From Candidatus Pacearchaeota archaeon (lineage in GTDB: Archaea; Nanobdellota; Nanobdellia; Pacearchaeales; GW2011-AR1): DNA of 11,566 nucleotides. The stretch is taken from contig JAFCDH010000040.1 in the NCBI GenBank assembly GCA_017609795.1, forward strand, positions 1-11,566. Direction: 5' to 3'. Of the stretch, positions 6,091 to 11,566 are shown piece by piece (within the stretch, counting starts at the first letter, position 1; the number at the start of each line of letters is the position of its first letter). A program made the translations under genes and the position numbers. The notes beneath the pieces were generated by a model. That model was not told where the DNA came from. It did not search any database and worked only from the letters and a program-made list of their open reading frames with translations.

Positions 6091-7140
6091 TTAATTTATA
6101 TTTTTCACAATCTTTTTAATTCTTTTTTCAAATTCTTTTAAATCATCAATATTCATCTTAGCTCCTGTAGCATGTTTATGTCCTCCACCTATTGCACTTT
6201 CAAGCCCTTTAATTGCTTTTAATGTGATTTCTCTTATATCTACTGTTTTTCCTCTTAAAGAAATATTTGCAGAATTTTCTTTTTTGTAAATAACTATAAT
6301 AATTTTATCTTGAAATTCATGACTTAATTGACTTGCTAAATTACTACTTAGACTTAAATCTCCACCATACTCAAAATAAAGCATTTTTTTATCAACACAT
6401 TTTCTTGCTTTTCTTATTAGTTTTTTATATCTTAAATCTATTTCTTTAGCATGTTTTAAAAGTCTTCTTGTGTTAAAGTTTTCTTCTAAAATATCTTTAG
6501 GACCTTTAGCTTTCATCATAAATCTGAGCATATTCACAACATTTGTTGTTCTGTCTTTTAAAGAAAAATCTAAAATTTTTGCAATTTCTCCAAGTTCAGA
6601 ATTATATAATACATCAAATGGAGATTTAATATTTTTTTTACTTAATTCTGGATATTGTTTTTCAAATTCAGGATAAAAATCAGGCATATAACAATCACTT
6701 ATACATCCTATTGTTGCAATCCATATATCTTTTTTTTGATTAGCAATTTTATAACAAAGATAACAAACAGGTTCATTTGTTTTGTTATTATGATAAGGAT
6801 TATAATATGAAATTTCCTTATCTTTTGGTTTATCTACATTGTGATGATCTATCCAAACAACAGGAAGATTATTTTGTTTAATCTTATCTAAGAATTCTTG
6901 TTTAACAGTTGGAATATCTAAAATGAAAATATAATCTGGTTTTAATTCTTCAATTTTTCTATAATAATTTAAATTTAAATTATGTGCACCCTTAACTGCA
7001 ACTCCTTTTCCTGTTTTTAAAAATCTTTGAAGTAAAAGAAAACTACATAATCCATCATTATCATTATCAAAAAAGAATAAGGGATTTTGAGCTTTTTTAA
7101 GGTGCTCTCTGATTTCATTGATTTGTTGTGGTGTTAGCAT
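6091..7140 (-). CDS. DHH/DHHA1 family phosphoesterase (RecJ-like), 349 aa
   Basis: This belongs to the DHH superfamily of metal-dependent phosphoesterases, which includes RecJ exonucleases, archaeal GINS-associated nucleases and nanoRNases/cyclic dinucleotide hydrolases. The metal-binding motifs are intact: motif I FFDNDNDG (D25, D27, D29), motif II D75 in ILDIP, motif III DHH (98-100) followed by N, and motif IV D149 in GCISD. The C-terminal DHHA1 domain has GGGHKHATG (318-326), which binds substrate. At 349 residues it is the short two-domain form without extra RecJ domains. Activity on single-stranded DNA or RNA oligonucleotides is most likely, but the exact substrate cannot be read from sequence. 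The ATG lies one base after the proS stop, so the two form an operon and are probably translationally coupled. Confidence 0.92.
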   Translation of the reverse strand: MLTPQQINEIREHLKKAQNPLFFFDNDNDGLCSFLLLQRFLKTGKGVAVKGAHNLNLNYYRKIEELKPDYIFILDIPTVKQEFLDKIKQNNLPVVWIDHHNVDKPKDKEISYYNPYHNNKTNEPVCYLCYKIANQKKDIWIATIGCISDCYMPDFYPEFEKQYPELSKKNIKSPFDVLYNSELGEIAKILDFSLKDRTTNVVNMLRFMMKAKGPKDILEENFNTRRLLKHAKEIDLRYKKLIRKARKCVDKKMLYFEYGGDLSLSSNLASQLSHEFQDKIIIVIYKKENSANISLRGKTVDIREITLKAIKGLESAIGGGHKHATGAKMNIDDLKEFEKRIKKIVKNIN

Positions 7141-7141
7141 T

Positions 7142-8794
7142 TTAGTATGAATTAGCTACATAAGCTTGATTTGTTGTTTGTTTATTACAGATTGCACATT
7201 TGTTTGGTTTTGCTTGTTTTAAATCACTTCCAAATAAATCTAATCCTTGTTTTTGACTCATTATTTTATCATAACATTTTCCTGATTCACACCAATATAT
7301 TTTAGCAATTTTATTATTATTTACTGCTTTAGAGATTCCTTTAAAATCTGAAACATTTATAATTGCTTGTTTTAATTCTGCTTTTGATTTTTCAAGTAAT
7401 TCTTTTTGTATTTTATCAAGTAATTCTTTAATTTTCTTATCTATATCTTTTTCTTTAATTTGTATTCTTTTTTTAGTATTTCTTGAAAAAATAGTTAATT
7501 CTTTGTTTGCAATTTCTTTTTGTCCTAATTCTATTCTTAAAGGAATTCCTTTTAATTCAGAATCATAAAATTTACTTCCAACAGAATCTTCTTTTAAATC
7601 AATTTTAATTCTAAAATCTTTTAATTTTTCTTTTATTTCTTTTGCTTTTTTTATTATCTGGTTTTTATTTTCTTGTTTATATATTGGAAGGATTATTATT
7701 TGTATTGGAGCTATATTTGGGGGGATGATTAATCCAGAATCATCTCCATGTTGAGAAATTACTGCTGCAAGAAATCTTTCTCCATTTCCTGTACAGGTTT
7801 GCCAAACATATTTTTCTTTTCCATCTTTATCTATAAATTTTATATTGAATTTTTTTGCATAAGCTTGTCCAAGATTGTTTAATGAACCATTTTCTAAAAC
7901 TCTTCCATTTGGCATTAATGTGTAATATTCTAAAGCTCCTTCTGCTCCTGGAAAACATTCCCATTGAGGTTTTTTTACTAATAATGGTTGAACTGCTATT
8001 TTTTTCCAAATAATATCATTTATTTTTTTATGTAATTGTATTTCTTCTTCAGCTTCTTGTTTTGTTGCATGAACAGTGTGAATCTCATACCAAGGGCCTA
8101 TTTCCCTATCCCTTATTAAAGGACGAGTTTGTTTTGTTTCATATCTATAAGAAAAGACATTTTCATAAATTCTTAAAGGTAAATCAGTATGTCCTCGTAT
8201 CCACATAGAAAACATAGGATACATTGCAGGCTCTCCTGTAGGTCTTAAAATAAATTCTTGTTTATCTTTTTTTCCTGCCCAAAAACCTTCTTCTTTAAAT
8301 CCTTTCCACCAAGAATCATTTTGTTCAGCATATTCTATTGGAACCATTAAAGGAAAATACATTTCTTTTATATTATTTTCTTTAAATTCTTTATTCCAGA
8401 TGGCTCTAATTCTCTTCATCATATCATAACCATAAGGCATCCAAACAAACATGCTTTTAATGTTATACCTGTTATCTATAATTTCTCCTAATTGAAGGAT
8501 TTGAGACATGTATTCAGGAAAATTTGATTTTTTTGCATTAAGTTGTTCAGGAAGTTCTTTTTTCTCTATATTTGATTTTTGGGCATTTTCTTTTTGTTGA
8601 TTAGGTTGTTTTTTAGGGTATTGTTCTTGTGTTATTTTCATATCTGCTTGTTTTTCTAATTTTATTAATTCTTTTTGATTTAAATTTGCCCCTAAGTATA
8701 TTCGTTGTTTTTCTACTTTTTCTCCTTTTCTTATAGATTTTACTCTATAATAATATTTTTTATCTTTTCTTTTTTTTATTTCAGTAAATACCAT
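7142..8794 (-). CDS. proS: Prolyl-tRNA synthetase, archaeal/eukaryotic type, with extra N-terminal domain, 550 aa
   Basis: This charges tRNA-Pro with proline. The class II catalytic core runs from about residue 90: motif 1 near 126-152, the RPTGE loop (184-188), motif 2 with R217 in YRYETKQTRPLIRDREI, and motif 3 GERFLAAV (R340) followed by HGDDSGLIIPPNIAP. The anticodon-binding domain follows (about 364-470). The C-terminal zinc-ribbon-like domain has C502, C507, C533 and C536, ending in Tyr550 as in archaeal/eukaryotic ProRS. It has no bacterial INS editing domain. Residues 1-50 (FTEIKKRK, KKYYYRVKS, RIYLGANL) are an extra small domain joined by a K/Q-rich linker (51-87), making the protein longer than the usual 470-500. 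The ATG has no Shine-Dalgarno next to it; a hairpin occupies that place. It is first gene of an operon with the DHH gene. Confidence 0.96.
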   Translation of the reverse strand: MVFTEIKKRKDKKYYYRVKSIRKGEKVEKQRIYLGANLNQKELIKLEKQADMKITQEQYPKKQPNQQKENAQKSNIEKKELPEQLNAKKSNFPEYMSQILQLGEIIDNRYNIKSMFVWMPYGYDMMKRIRAIWNKEFKENNIKEMYFPLMVPIEYAEQNDSWWKGFKEEGFWAGKKDKQEFILRPTGEPAMYPMFSMWIRGHTDLPLRIYENVFSYRYETKQTRPLIRDREIGPWYEIHTVHATKQEAEEEIQLHKKINDIIWKKIAVQPLLVKKPQWECFPGAEGALEYYTLMPNGRVLENGSLNNLGQAYAKKFNIKFIDKDGKEKYVWQTCTGNGERFLAAVISQHGDDSGLIIPPNIAPIQIIILPIYKQENKNQIIKKAKEIKEKLKDFRIKIDLKEDSVGSKFYDSELKGIPLRIELGQKEIANKELTIFSRNTKKRIQIKEKDIDKKIKELLDKIQKELLEKSKAELKQAIINVSDFKGISKAVNNNKIAKIYWCESGKCYDKIMSQKQGLDLFGSDLKQAKPNKCAICNKQTTNQAYVANSY

Positions 8795-8808
8795 CTTGTA
8801 TGAAATCG

Positions 8809-8830
8809 TAAGGGAACCAAGTTTCCCTTA
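8809..8830 (-). promoter_or_regulatory. 8-bp hairpin in the proS leader
   Basis: TAAGGGAA (8809-8816) pairs perfectly with TTCCCTTA (8823-8830) around a 6-nt loop. In the proS message this stem ends about 14 nt before the start codon, where a ribosome-binding site would be. There is no T-run, so it is not a terminator. It may control access to the start codon. Confidence 0.5.
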
Positions 8831-8861
8831 ACAAGTCAACCCTCCTTTAGTTAACAAGTCA
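8828..8861 (-). repeat. Direct repeat in the proS leader
   Basis: The 11-nt word TTAACAAGTCA occurs at 8828-8838 and 8851-8861 (TGACTTGTTAA in the proS message), 23 nt apart. In message orientation each copy is preceded by a purine-rich tract (AGGAAAGG and AAAGGAGGG). One copy reads GTG-ACT-TGT-TAA and the other TTG-ACT-TGT-TAA. The first copy overlaps the base of the hairpin by three bases. The role is unknown; a protein or ribosome binding site in the leader is plausible. Confidence 0.45.
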
Positions 8862-8905
8862 CCTTTCCTAAGATAGCTTGCAAAATTTATTTATATTAAT
8901 TTATG

Positions 8906-8996
8906 TGTCTACATTCTTTATAAATCTTTCTAATATGTAGACGTAATATATTATTGTGTGTCTACATATTATGTTCATATGTGAGAAATGTAGACA
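8906..8996. promoter_or_regulatory. Four half-site operator-like array (TGTCTACAT)
   Basis: The half-site TGTCTACAT occurs at 8906-8914 and 8959-8967, and its reverse complement ATGTAGAC(A/G) at 8935-8943 and 8988-8996. Each forward/reverse pair has the same 29-nt spacing and the second pair repeats the first at exactly 53 nt. The bases between the arms are not conserved, as expected for protein binding sites. The first pair brackets TTTATAAA (8917-8924), the likely proS TATA box. Confidence 0.6.
8916..8926 (-). promoter_or_regulatory. Likely TATA box of the proS operon
   Basis: On the - strand this reads GATTTATAAAG, a strong archaeal TATA core. A start about 25 nt downstream falls near 8895, giving a proS leader of about 100 nt. 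A weaker alternative, ATTAATATAAATAAA at about 8887-8901, would give a leader of about 75 nt. Either way proS has a leader, unlike its leaderless neighbours. Confidence 0.45.
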
Positions 8997-9026
8997 TACA
9001 TATTATGATTTAAGAAAAGCAAGAAC

Positions 9027-9034
9027 TTTTAAAT
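9027..9034 (+). promoter_or_regulatory. TATA box of tRNA-Arg
   Basis: TTTTAAAT is centred 27 nt before the first base of the mature tRNA, with purine-rich AGCAAGAAC before it as a possible BRE. The spacing is right for transcription starting close to the tRNA 5' end. Confidence 0.55.
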
Positions 9035-9057
9035 GGAAAATTATACTCTTATATTAT

Positions 9058-9130
9058 GGGTCTGTGATGTAATTGGATAACATAAACGGGTTCGGTCCGT
9101 TATATCCGGGTTCGAGTCCTGGCAGGCCCT
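9058..9130 (+). tRNA. tRNA-Arg, anticodon TCG
   Basis: A full cloverleaf of 73 nt without intron. Acceptor GGGTCTG (9058-9064) pairs with CAGGCCC (9123-9129), with one G-T pair. D stem ATGT/ACAT (9067-9070, 9080-9083) encloses a 9-nt loop containing GG. Anticodon stem AACGG/CCGTT (9085-9089, 9097-9101) carries the loop GTTCGGT, with T33, anticodon TCG (9092-9094) and G37. T stem CCGGG/CCTGG (9106-9110, 9118-9122) carries TTCGAGT. The CCA end is not encoded. Oddities are A10-T25 at the start of the D stem, G32/T38 in the anticodon loop, and T as the discriminator base (9130). It reads CGN codons, which are scarce in this window, where arginine is almost always AGA. Confidence 0.95.
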
Positions 9131-9229
9131 TATTTATCTTGGAATTTTATTATATCTTTAAGTTATGTTAGGACTAGCTTAATCTTGATTCAAAACTTTC
9201 ATAGATTATAAGATATAAATTAAAGAAAT

Positions 9230-9255
9230 ACTTGAGTTAACAAAGTTTCTCAAGT
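9230..9255 (+). repeat. 7-bp inverted repeat upstream of the permease promoter
   Basis: ACTTGAG (9230-9236) and CTCAAGT (9249-9255) are exact complements separated by 12 nt, with AAC/GTT able to pair inside. It lies about 20 nt upstream of the permease TATA box (9276-9283), where an archaeal regulator could act. No bound protein is known, and the rest of 9131-9302 is plain AT-rich spacer. Confidence 0.4.
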
Positions 9256-9275
9256 TAATTAAGTCAATGAAAATC

Positions 9276-9283
9276 TTTATAAG
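9276..9283 (+). promoter_or_regulatory. TATA box of the amino acid permease gene, leaderless
   Basis: TTTATAAG is centred about 24 nt before ATG 9303. No Shine-Dalgarno is present, so the message probably begins at or next to the start codon. Confidence 0.6.
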
Positions 9284-9302
9284 TTTAATTTGTTAATTAT
9301 CT

Positions 9303-10460
9303 ATGAAAATGAGGTGGAAAACATTTAATCAAAGATATTTGAATAAGAAGTTTTGGGCAGCTACATTTACCCTTGTTGGAACAATGATTGGTGCAGGTAT
9401 TTTAGGACTTCCTTATGCTTTTTCTAAATCTGGATTTTTGATAGGGTTAGGATGGCTTTTGGTTTTAGGAGGGATTTTAATATTTGTTAAATTATGTTTA
9501 GGAGAGGTTATTTTAAGGACAAAAGGAAAACACCAGTTAGCAGGACTTGCTGAAAAATATTTAGGCAAGTGGGGAAAGAATTTAATGTTTTTTGCTATGA
9601 TTTTTGGAATTTATTCTGCATTACTTGCATATCTTGTTGGTGAAGGACAGAGTTTTTCTCAATTATTTACAGGAGGAATTAATTATGCGATTTATTTTGG
9701 AATAGGATTTTGGGTTGTTATGACTATTCTTTTAAGAGAAGGACTTAAAGGTTTAAAAAAGATTGAAACATGGGGAGTTTTAGTAATTATTTTTATTATT
9801 TTATTAATGCTTGGATGGTATTCTCCAGGAATTGAAGGAGAAAACCTTTCTCATATTGATTTTTCATTTGTGTTTCTTCCATTTGGAGTTGTTTTATTTG
9901 CTTTATTAGGTTTTTCTTGTTTACCAGAGGTTGAAAGAGAAATTAAAGGTAATGAAAAAATTTTGAAAAAAGTTATTATTATAGGAAGTATTATTTCTAT
10001 AGTCCTTTATTCTATTTTTAGTTTTGTTTTTGTAGGTACTTTAGGAAAAGAAGTTACACAAGTAGCTACTTTGAGTTTTGGTAATTTTATTACGGTTTTA
10101 GGTATTTTTACTATGCTTACTAGTTATTTTGTTTTAAGTTTTGCATTAAAAGATATGTTTGATTTTGATTTTAATGTTTCAAAACTAAAGAATTTTCTTT
10201 TTGTTTCTCTTATTCCCTTAGGACTTTATATTTTTGTTAGTCTTTTTAATCTTTTGAGTTTTGTAAGGATTTTAGGAATTGGAGGGGTTGTTGGAGGGGG
10301 TTTAACAGGAATTCTTATTTTATTAATGAATAAAAGAGCTAAAAAACAAGGAAACAGAAAGCCTGAATATAAAATAAAGTTACCTTGGCTTATTGTTATT
10401 ATTTTAAGTTTAATATTTGTTACAGGGATATTTTTTGAGTTTTTTTTTAGTTTGTTTTGA
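9303..10460 (+). CDS. Amino acid permease, AAAP/aromatic amino acid permease-like, 385 aa
   Basis: An integral membrane transporter of the amino acid/auxin permease or bacterial Trp/Tyr permease superfamily, which takes up amino acids by ion symport. The diagnostic first helix reads GTMIGAGILGLPYAF (26-40), with the glycine-rich break that binds substrate in this fold. About eleven helices can be placed: near 18-38, 43-62, 94-115, 129-144, 157-172, 188-205, 222-243, 260-282, 298-315, 323-342 and 361-380. Length is normal. A conserved-looking loop, LLGFSCLPEVEREIKGNEK (201-219), follows helix six. Substrate cannot be fixed; the first-helix motif favours a broad or aromatic amino acid carrier. 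ATG 9303 fits the leaderless promoter; ATG 9309 is the alternative. Uptake makes sense in an organism with few biosynthetic pathways, which is inference. Confidence 0.88.
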   Translation: MKMRWKTFNQRYLNKKFWAATFTLVGTMIGAGILGLPYAFSKSGFLIGLGWLLVLGGILIFVKLCLGEVILRTKGKHQLAGLAEKYLGKWGKNLMFFAMIFGIYSALLAYLVGEGQSFSQLFTGGINYAIYFGIGFWVVMTILLREGLKGLKKIETWGVLVIIFIILLMLGWYSPGIEGENLSHIDFSFVFLPFGVVLFALLGFSCLPEVEREIKGNEKILKKVIIIGSIISIVLYSIFSFVFVGTLGKEVTQVATLSFGNFITVLGIFTMLTSYFVLSFALKDMFDFDFNVSKLKNFLFVSLIPLGLYIFVSLFNLLSFVRILGIGGVVGGGLTGILILLMNKRAKKQGNRKPEYKIKLPWLIVIILSLIFVTGIFFEFFFSLF

Positions 10461-10467
10461 TTAGTAA

Positions 10468-10477
10468 TATATAAAAA
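10468..10477 (+). promoter_or_regulatory. TATA box of gatB, leaderless
   Basis: TATATAAAAA is centred about 27 nt before ATG 10499, starting only eight bases after the permease stop. gatB therefore has its own promoter despite close spacing. No Shine-Dalgarno precedes the ATG. Confidence 0.55.
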
Positions 10478-10498
10478 TCCTTTTTCTCTCTTATAAAT

Positions 10499-11566
10499 AT
10501 GAAAAAAGAAAATAAATCAATGATTGGGTTGGAAATTCATGGGTATTTGGAAACAAAAGAAAAACTATTTTGTAATTGTAAAAATTTTCATAATATGAAA
10601 GTAATTAAACCAAATACTAATATTTGCCCTATTTGTACAGGCCAGCCTGGAAGCAAACCAATGCTTCCAAATAAATCTGCAATTAATAAGATATTACAAA
10701 TAGGTCTTATGCTTGGGTGCAAACCTAATGAACTTTTTTTATGGCAGAGAAAACATTATAGTTGGCCAGATATGCCTAAAGGATATCAAATAACTATTTC
10801 TGGAGCACATGCTATTCCTGTTGCTGAAAATGGAAATTTTTTAGGAATAAGAATAAGAGAAGTACATTTAGAAGAAGATCCTGCTGCTTGGAATCCAGAT
10901 AAAGGAATAGTTGATTATAATAGAAGTGGGGTTCCATTAGTAGAAATAGTAACAGAACCAGATTTTACATCTCCAGAACAAGTCCAAAACTGGTTAAAAC
11001 AATTAGTTTTAACATTATCTTATATTAAAGCAATAAATAAAGATGCAGGAATTAAATCAGATGTTAATGTAAATATTAAAGGATTAACAGCAAGAGCTGA
11101 AATTAAAAATGTAAATTCAATAACTGAGATAATAAAATCAATTAAATCAGAATTAAAAAGACATGAAAAAGAAAAACCAATTAAATCTGAAACAAGAAGA
11201 TGGAATTCTACAACAAAAAAAACTCAATTAATGAGGACAAAAGAAGAACAAGCAGATTATAGATTTATTCCAGACCCTGATTTACCTGCAATTAAAATTA
11301 ATAAACAAAAAATACAAAAAATTAAAAATCAACTTCCAGAATCTCCTCAAGAAAAATTAGATAAAATAATAAAAAAATATAAAATTAATGCCCTTCCATG
11401 GATAACTATTGAATGGTTATCAGTATTAAATTATAATAAAAAAACAATGGATGATGTAAATATTAATCCTCAACATATTATTGAGTTATTGAAACTTTTA
11501 CAACAAAATAAAATTACTCCTTTGGCTGCGAAAAATATTATGAGGAAATTTATTCCAAAATCATTT
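10499..11566 (+). CDS. gatB: Asp/Glu-tRNA amidotransferase subunit B (3' end beyond window)
   Basis: GatB activates mischarged Glu-tRNA-Gln or Asp-tRNA-Asn so that the GatCAB complex can amidate it. 356 codons are present, with no stop before the edge. Visible motifs are GLEIHGYLETKEKLF (10-24) with E12 and H14; a Cys4 zinc site C25/C27 and C43/C46; KHYSWPDMPKGYQI (85-98); HLEED (123-127); and VDYNRSGVPLVEIVTEPDF. The late-core signature ETRRW...MRTKEEQADYRF.PDPDLP follows without a GAD-type insertion, so this is GatB and not GatE. The helical region after LPESP is shorter than usual: it passes almost directly from KYKINALPWI to the EWLSVLN helix, then enters the YqeY-like tail (ITPLAAKNIMRKF). 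gatA and gatC are not in the window. Confidence 0.93.
   Translation, partial: MKKENKSMIGLEIHGYLETKEKLFCNCKNFHNMKVIKPNTNICPICTGQPGSKPMLPNKSAINKILQIGLMLGCKPNELFLWQRKHYSWPDMPKGYQITISGAHAIPVAENGNFLGIRIREVHLEEDPAAWNPDKGIVDYNRSGVPLVEIVTEPDFTSPEQVQNWLKQLVLTLSYIKAINKDAGIKSDVNVNIKGLTARAEIKNVNSITEIIKSIKSELKRHEKEKPIKSETRRWNSTTKKTQLMRTKEEQADYRFIPDPDLPAIKINKQKIQKIKNQLPESPQEKLDKIIKKYKINALPWITIEWLSVLNYNKKTMDDVNINPQHIIELLKLLQQNKITPLAAKNIMRKFIPKSF

Noticed and set aside
6470..6676. + strand ORF inside the DHH gene
   Set aside because: Shadow of the - strand DHH coding sequence; no recognisable features and no promoter.
7827..8009. Alternate-frame ORF inside proS
   Set aside because: Overlaps the ProRS catalytic core in another frame; chance open frame.
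8795..8895. T-box riboswitch ahead of proS
   Set aside because: T-boxes are bacterial, and neither the T-box sequence nor a specifier-loop structure or terminator is seen.
8906..8996. Repeated TGTCTACAT words as a CRISPR array
   Set aside because: The repeats are only 9 nt, alternate in orientation and have unequal gaps; an operator arrangement fits better.

Overview
The window looks like a piece of chromosome from a very AT-rich archaeon, most likely a small-genome DPANN lineage of the Woesearchaeota/Pacearchaeota/Nanoarchaeota type (lineage is inference). The evidence is: archaeal TATA boxes about 23-27 nt upstream of start codons that have no leader or Shine-Dalgarno; a prolyl-tRNA synthetase of the archaeal/eukaryotic type; a tRNA-Arg without encoded CCA; a RecJ-like DHH protein; and a membrane-anchored, cysteine-rich surface protein with repeats typical of DPANN proteomes. 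No plasmid, phage, insertion sequence or CRISPR array is visible. Most genes are housekeeping or membrane related.

Region 1 (1-4460, + strand) is a minimal MoxR/Bat-type cluster: a 71-residue two-helix membrane protein, a MoxR AAA+ ATPase with a roughly 220-residue Lys/Glu/Gln-rich N-terminal extension, a DUF58 protein, and a membrane-anchored von Willebrand A (VWA) protein. In characterised relatives MoxR remodels partner proteins through VWA-domain adaptors, so these four genes probably form one membrane-associated chaperone-like system. The spaces between them (2101-2458 and 3361-3536) are long for this genome. They hold hairpins, a good TATA box about 230 nt before the DUF58 start, and a short element present in related copies.

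Region 2 (4452-6021) has two unrecognised membrane proteins transcribed divergently: a disulfide-rich extracellular protein on the - strand, overlapping the VWA gene tail to tail by 9 nt, and a 167-residue protein with one transmembrane helix on the + strand, with an apparently leaderless promoter.

Region 3 (6091-8794, - strand) is a two-gene unit, proS followed one base later by a DHH/DHHA1 phosphoesterase. ProRS carries an extra N-terminal domain. Its leader has an 8-bp hairpin and an 11-nt direct repeat. Further upstream, four half-sites of TGTCTACAT form two inverted repeats, the first flanking the likely proS TATA box.

Region 4 (9058-11566, + strand) holds tRNA-Arg(TCG), an 11-helix amino acid permease, and gatB, which runs off the end of the window. 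Translation supply (ProRS, tRNA-Arg, the GatB amidotransferase subunit, amino acid uptake) dominates the right half. The most unusual signals are the half-site array with the proS leader, the repeated intergenic element in the moxR cluster, the MoxR N-terminal tail and the ProRS N-terminal fusion.
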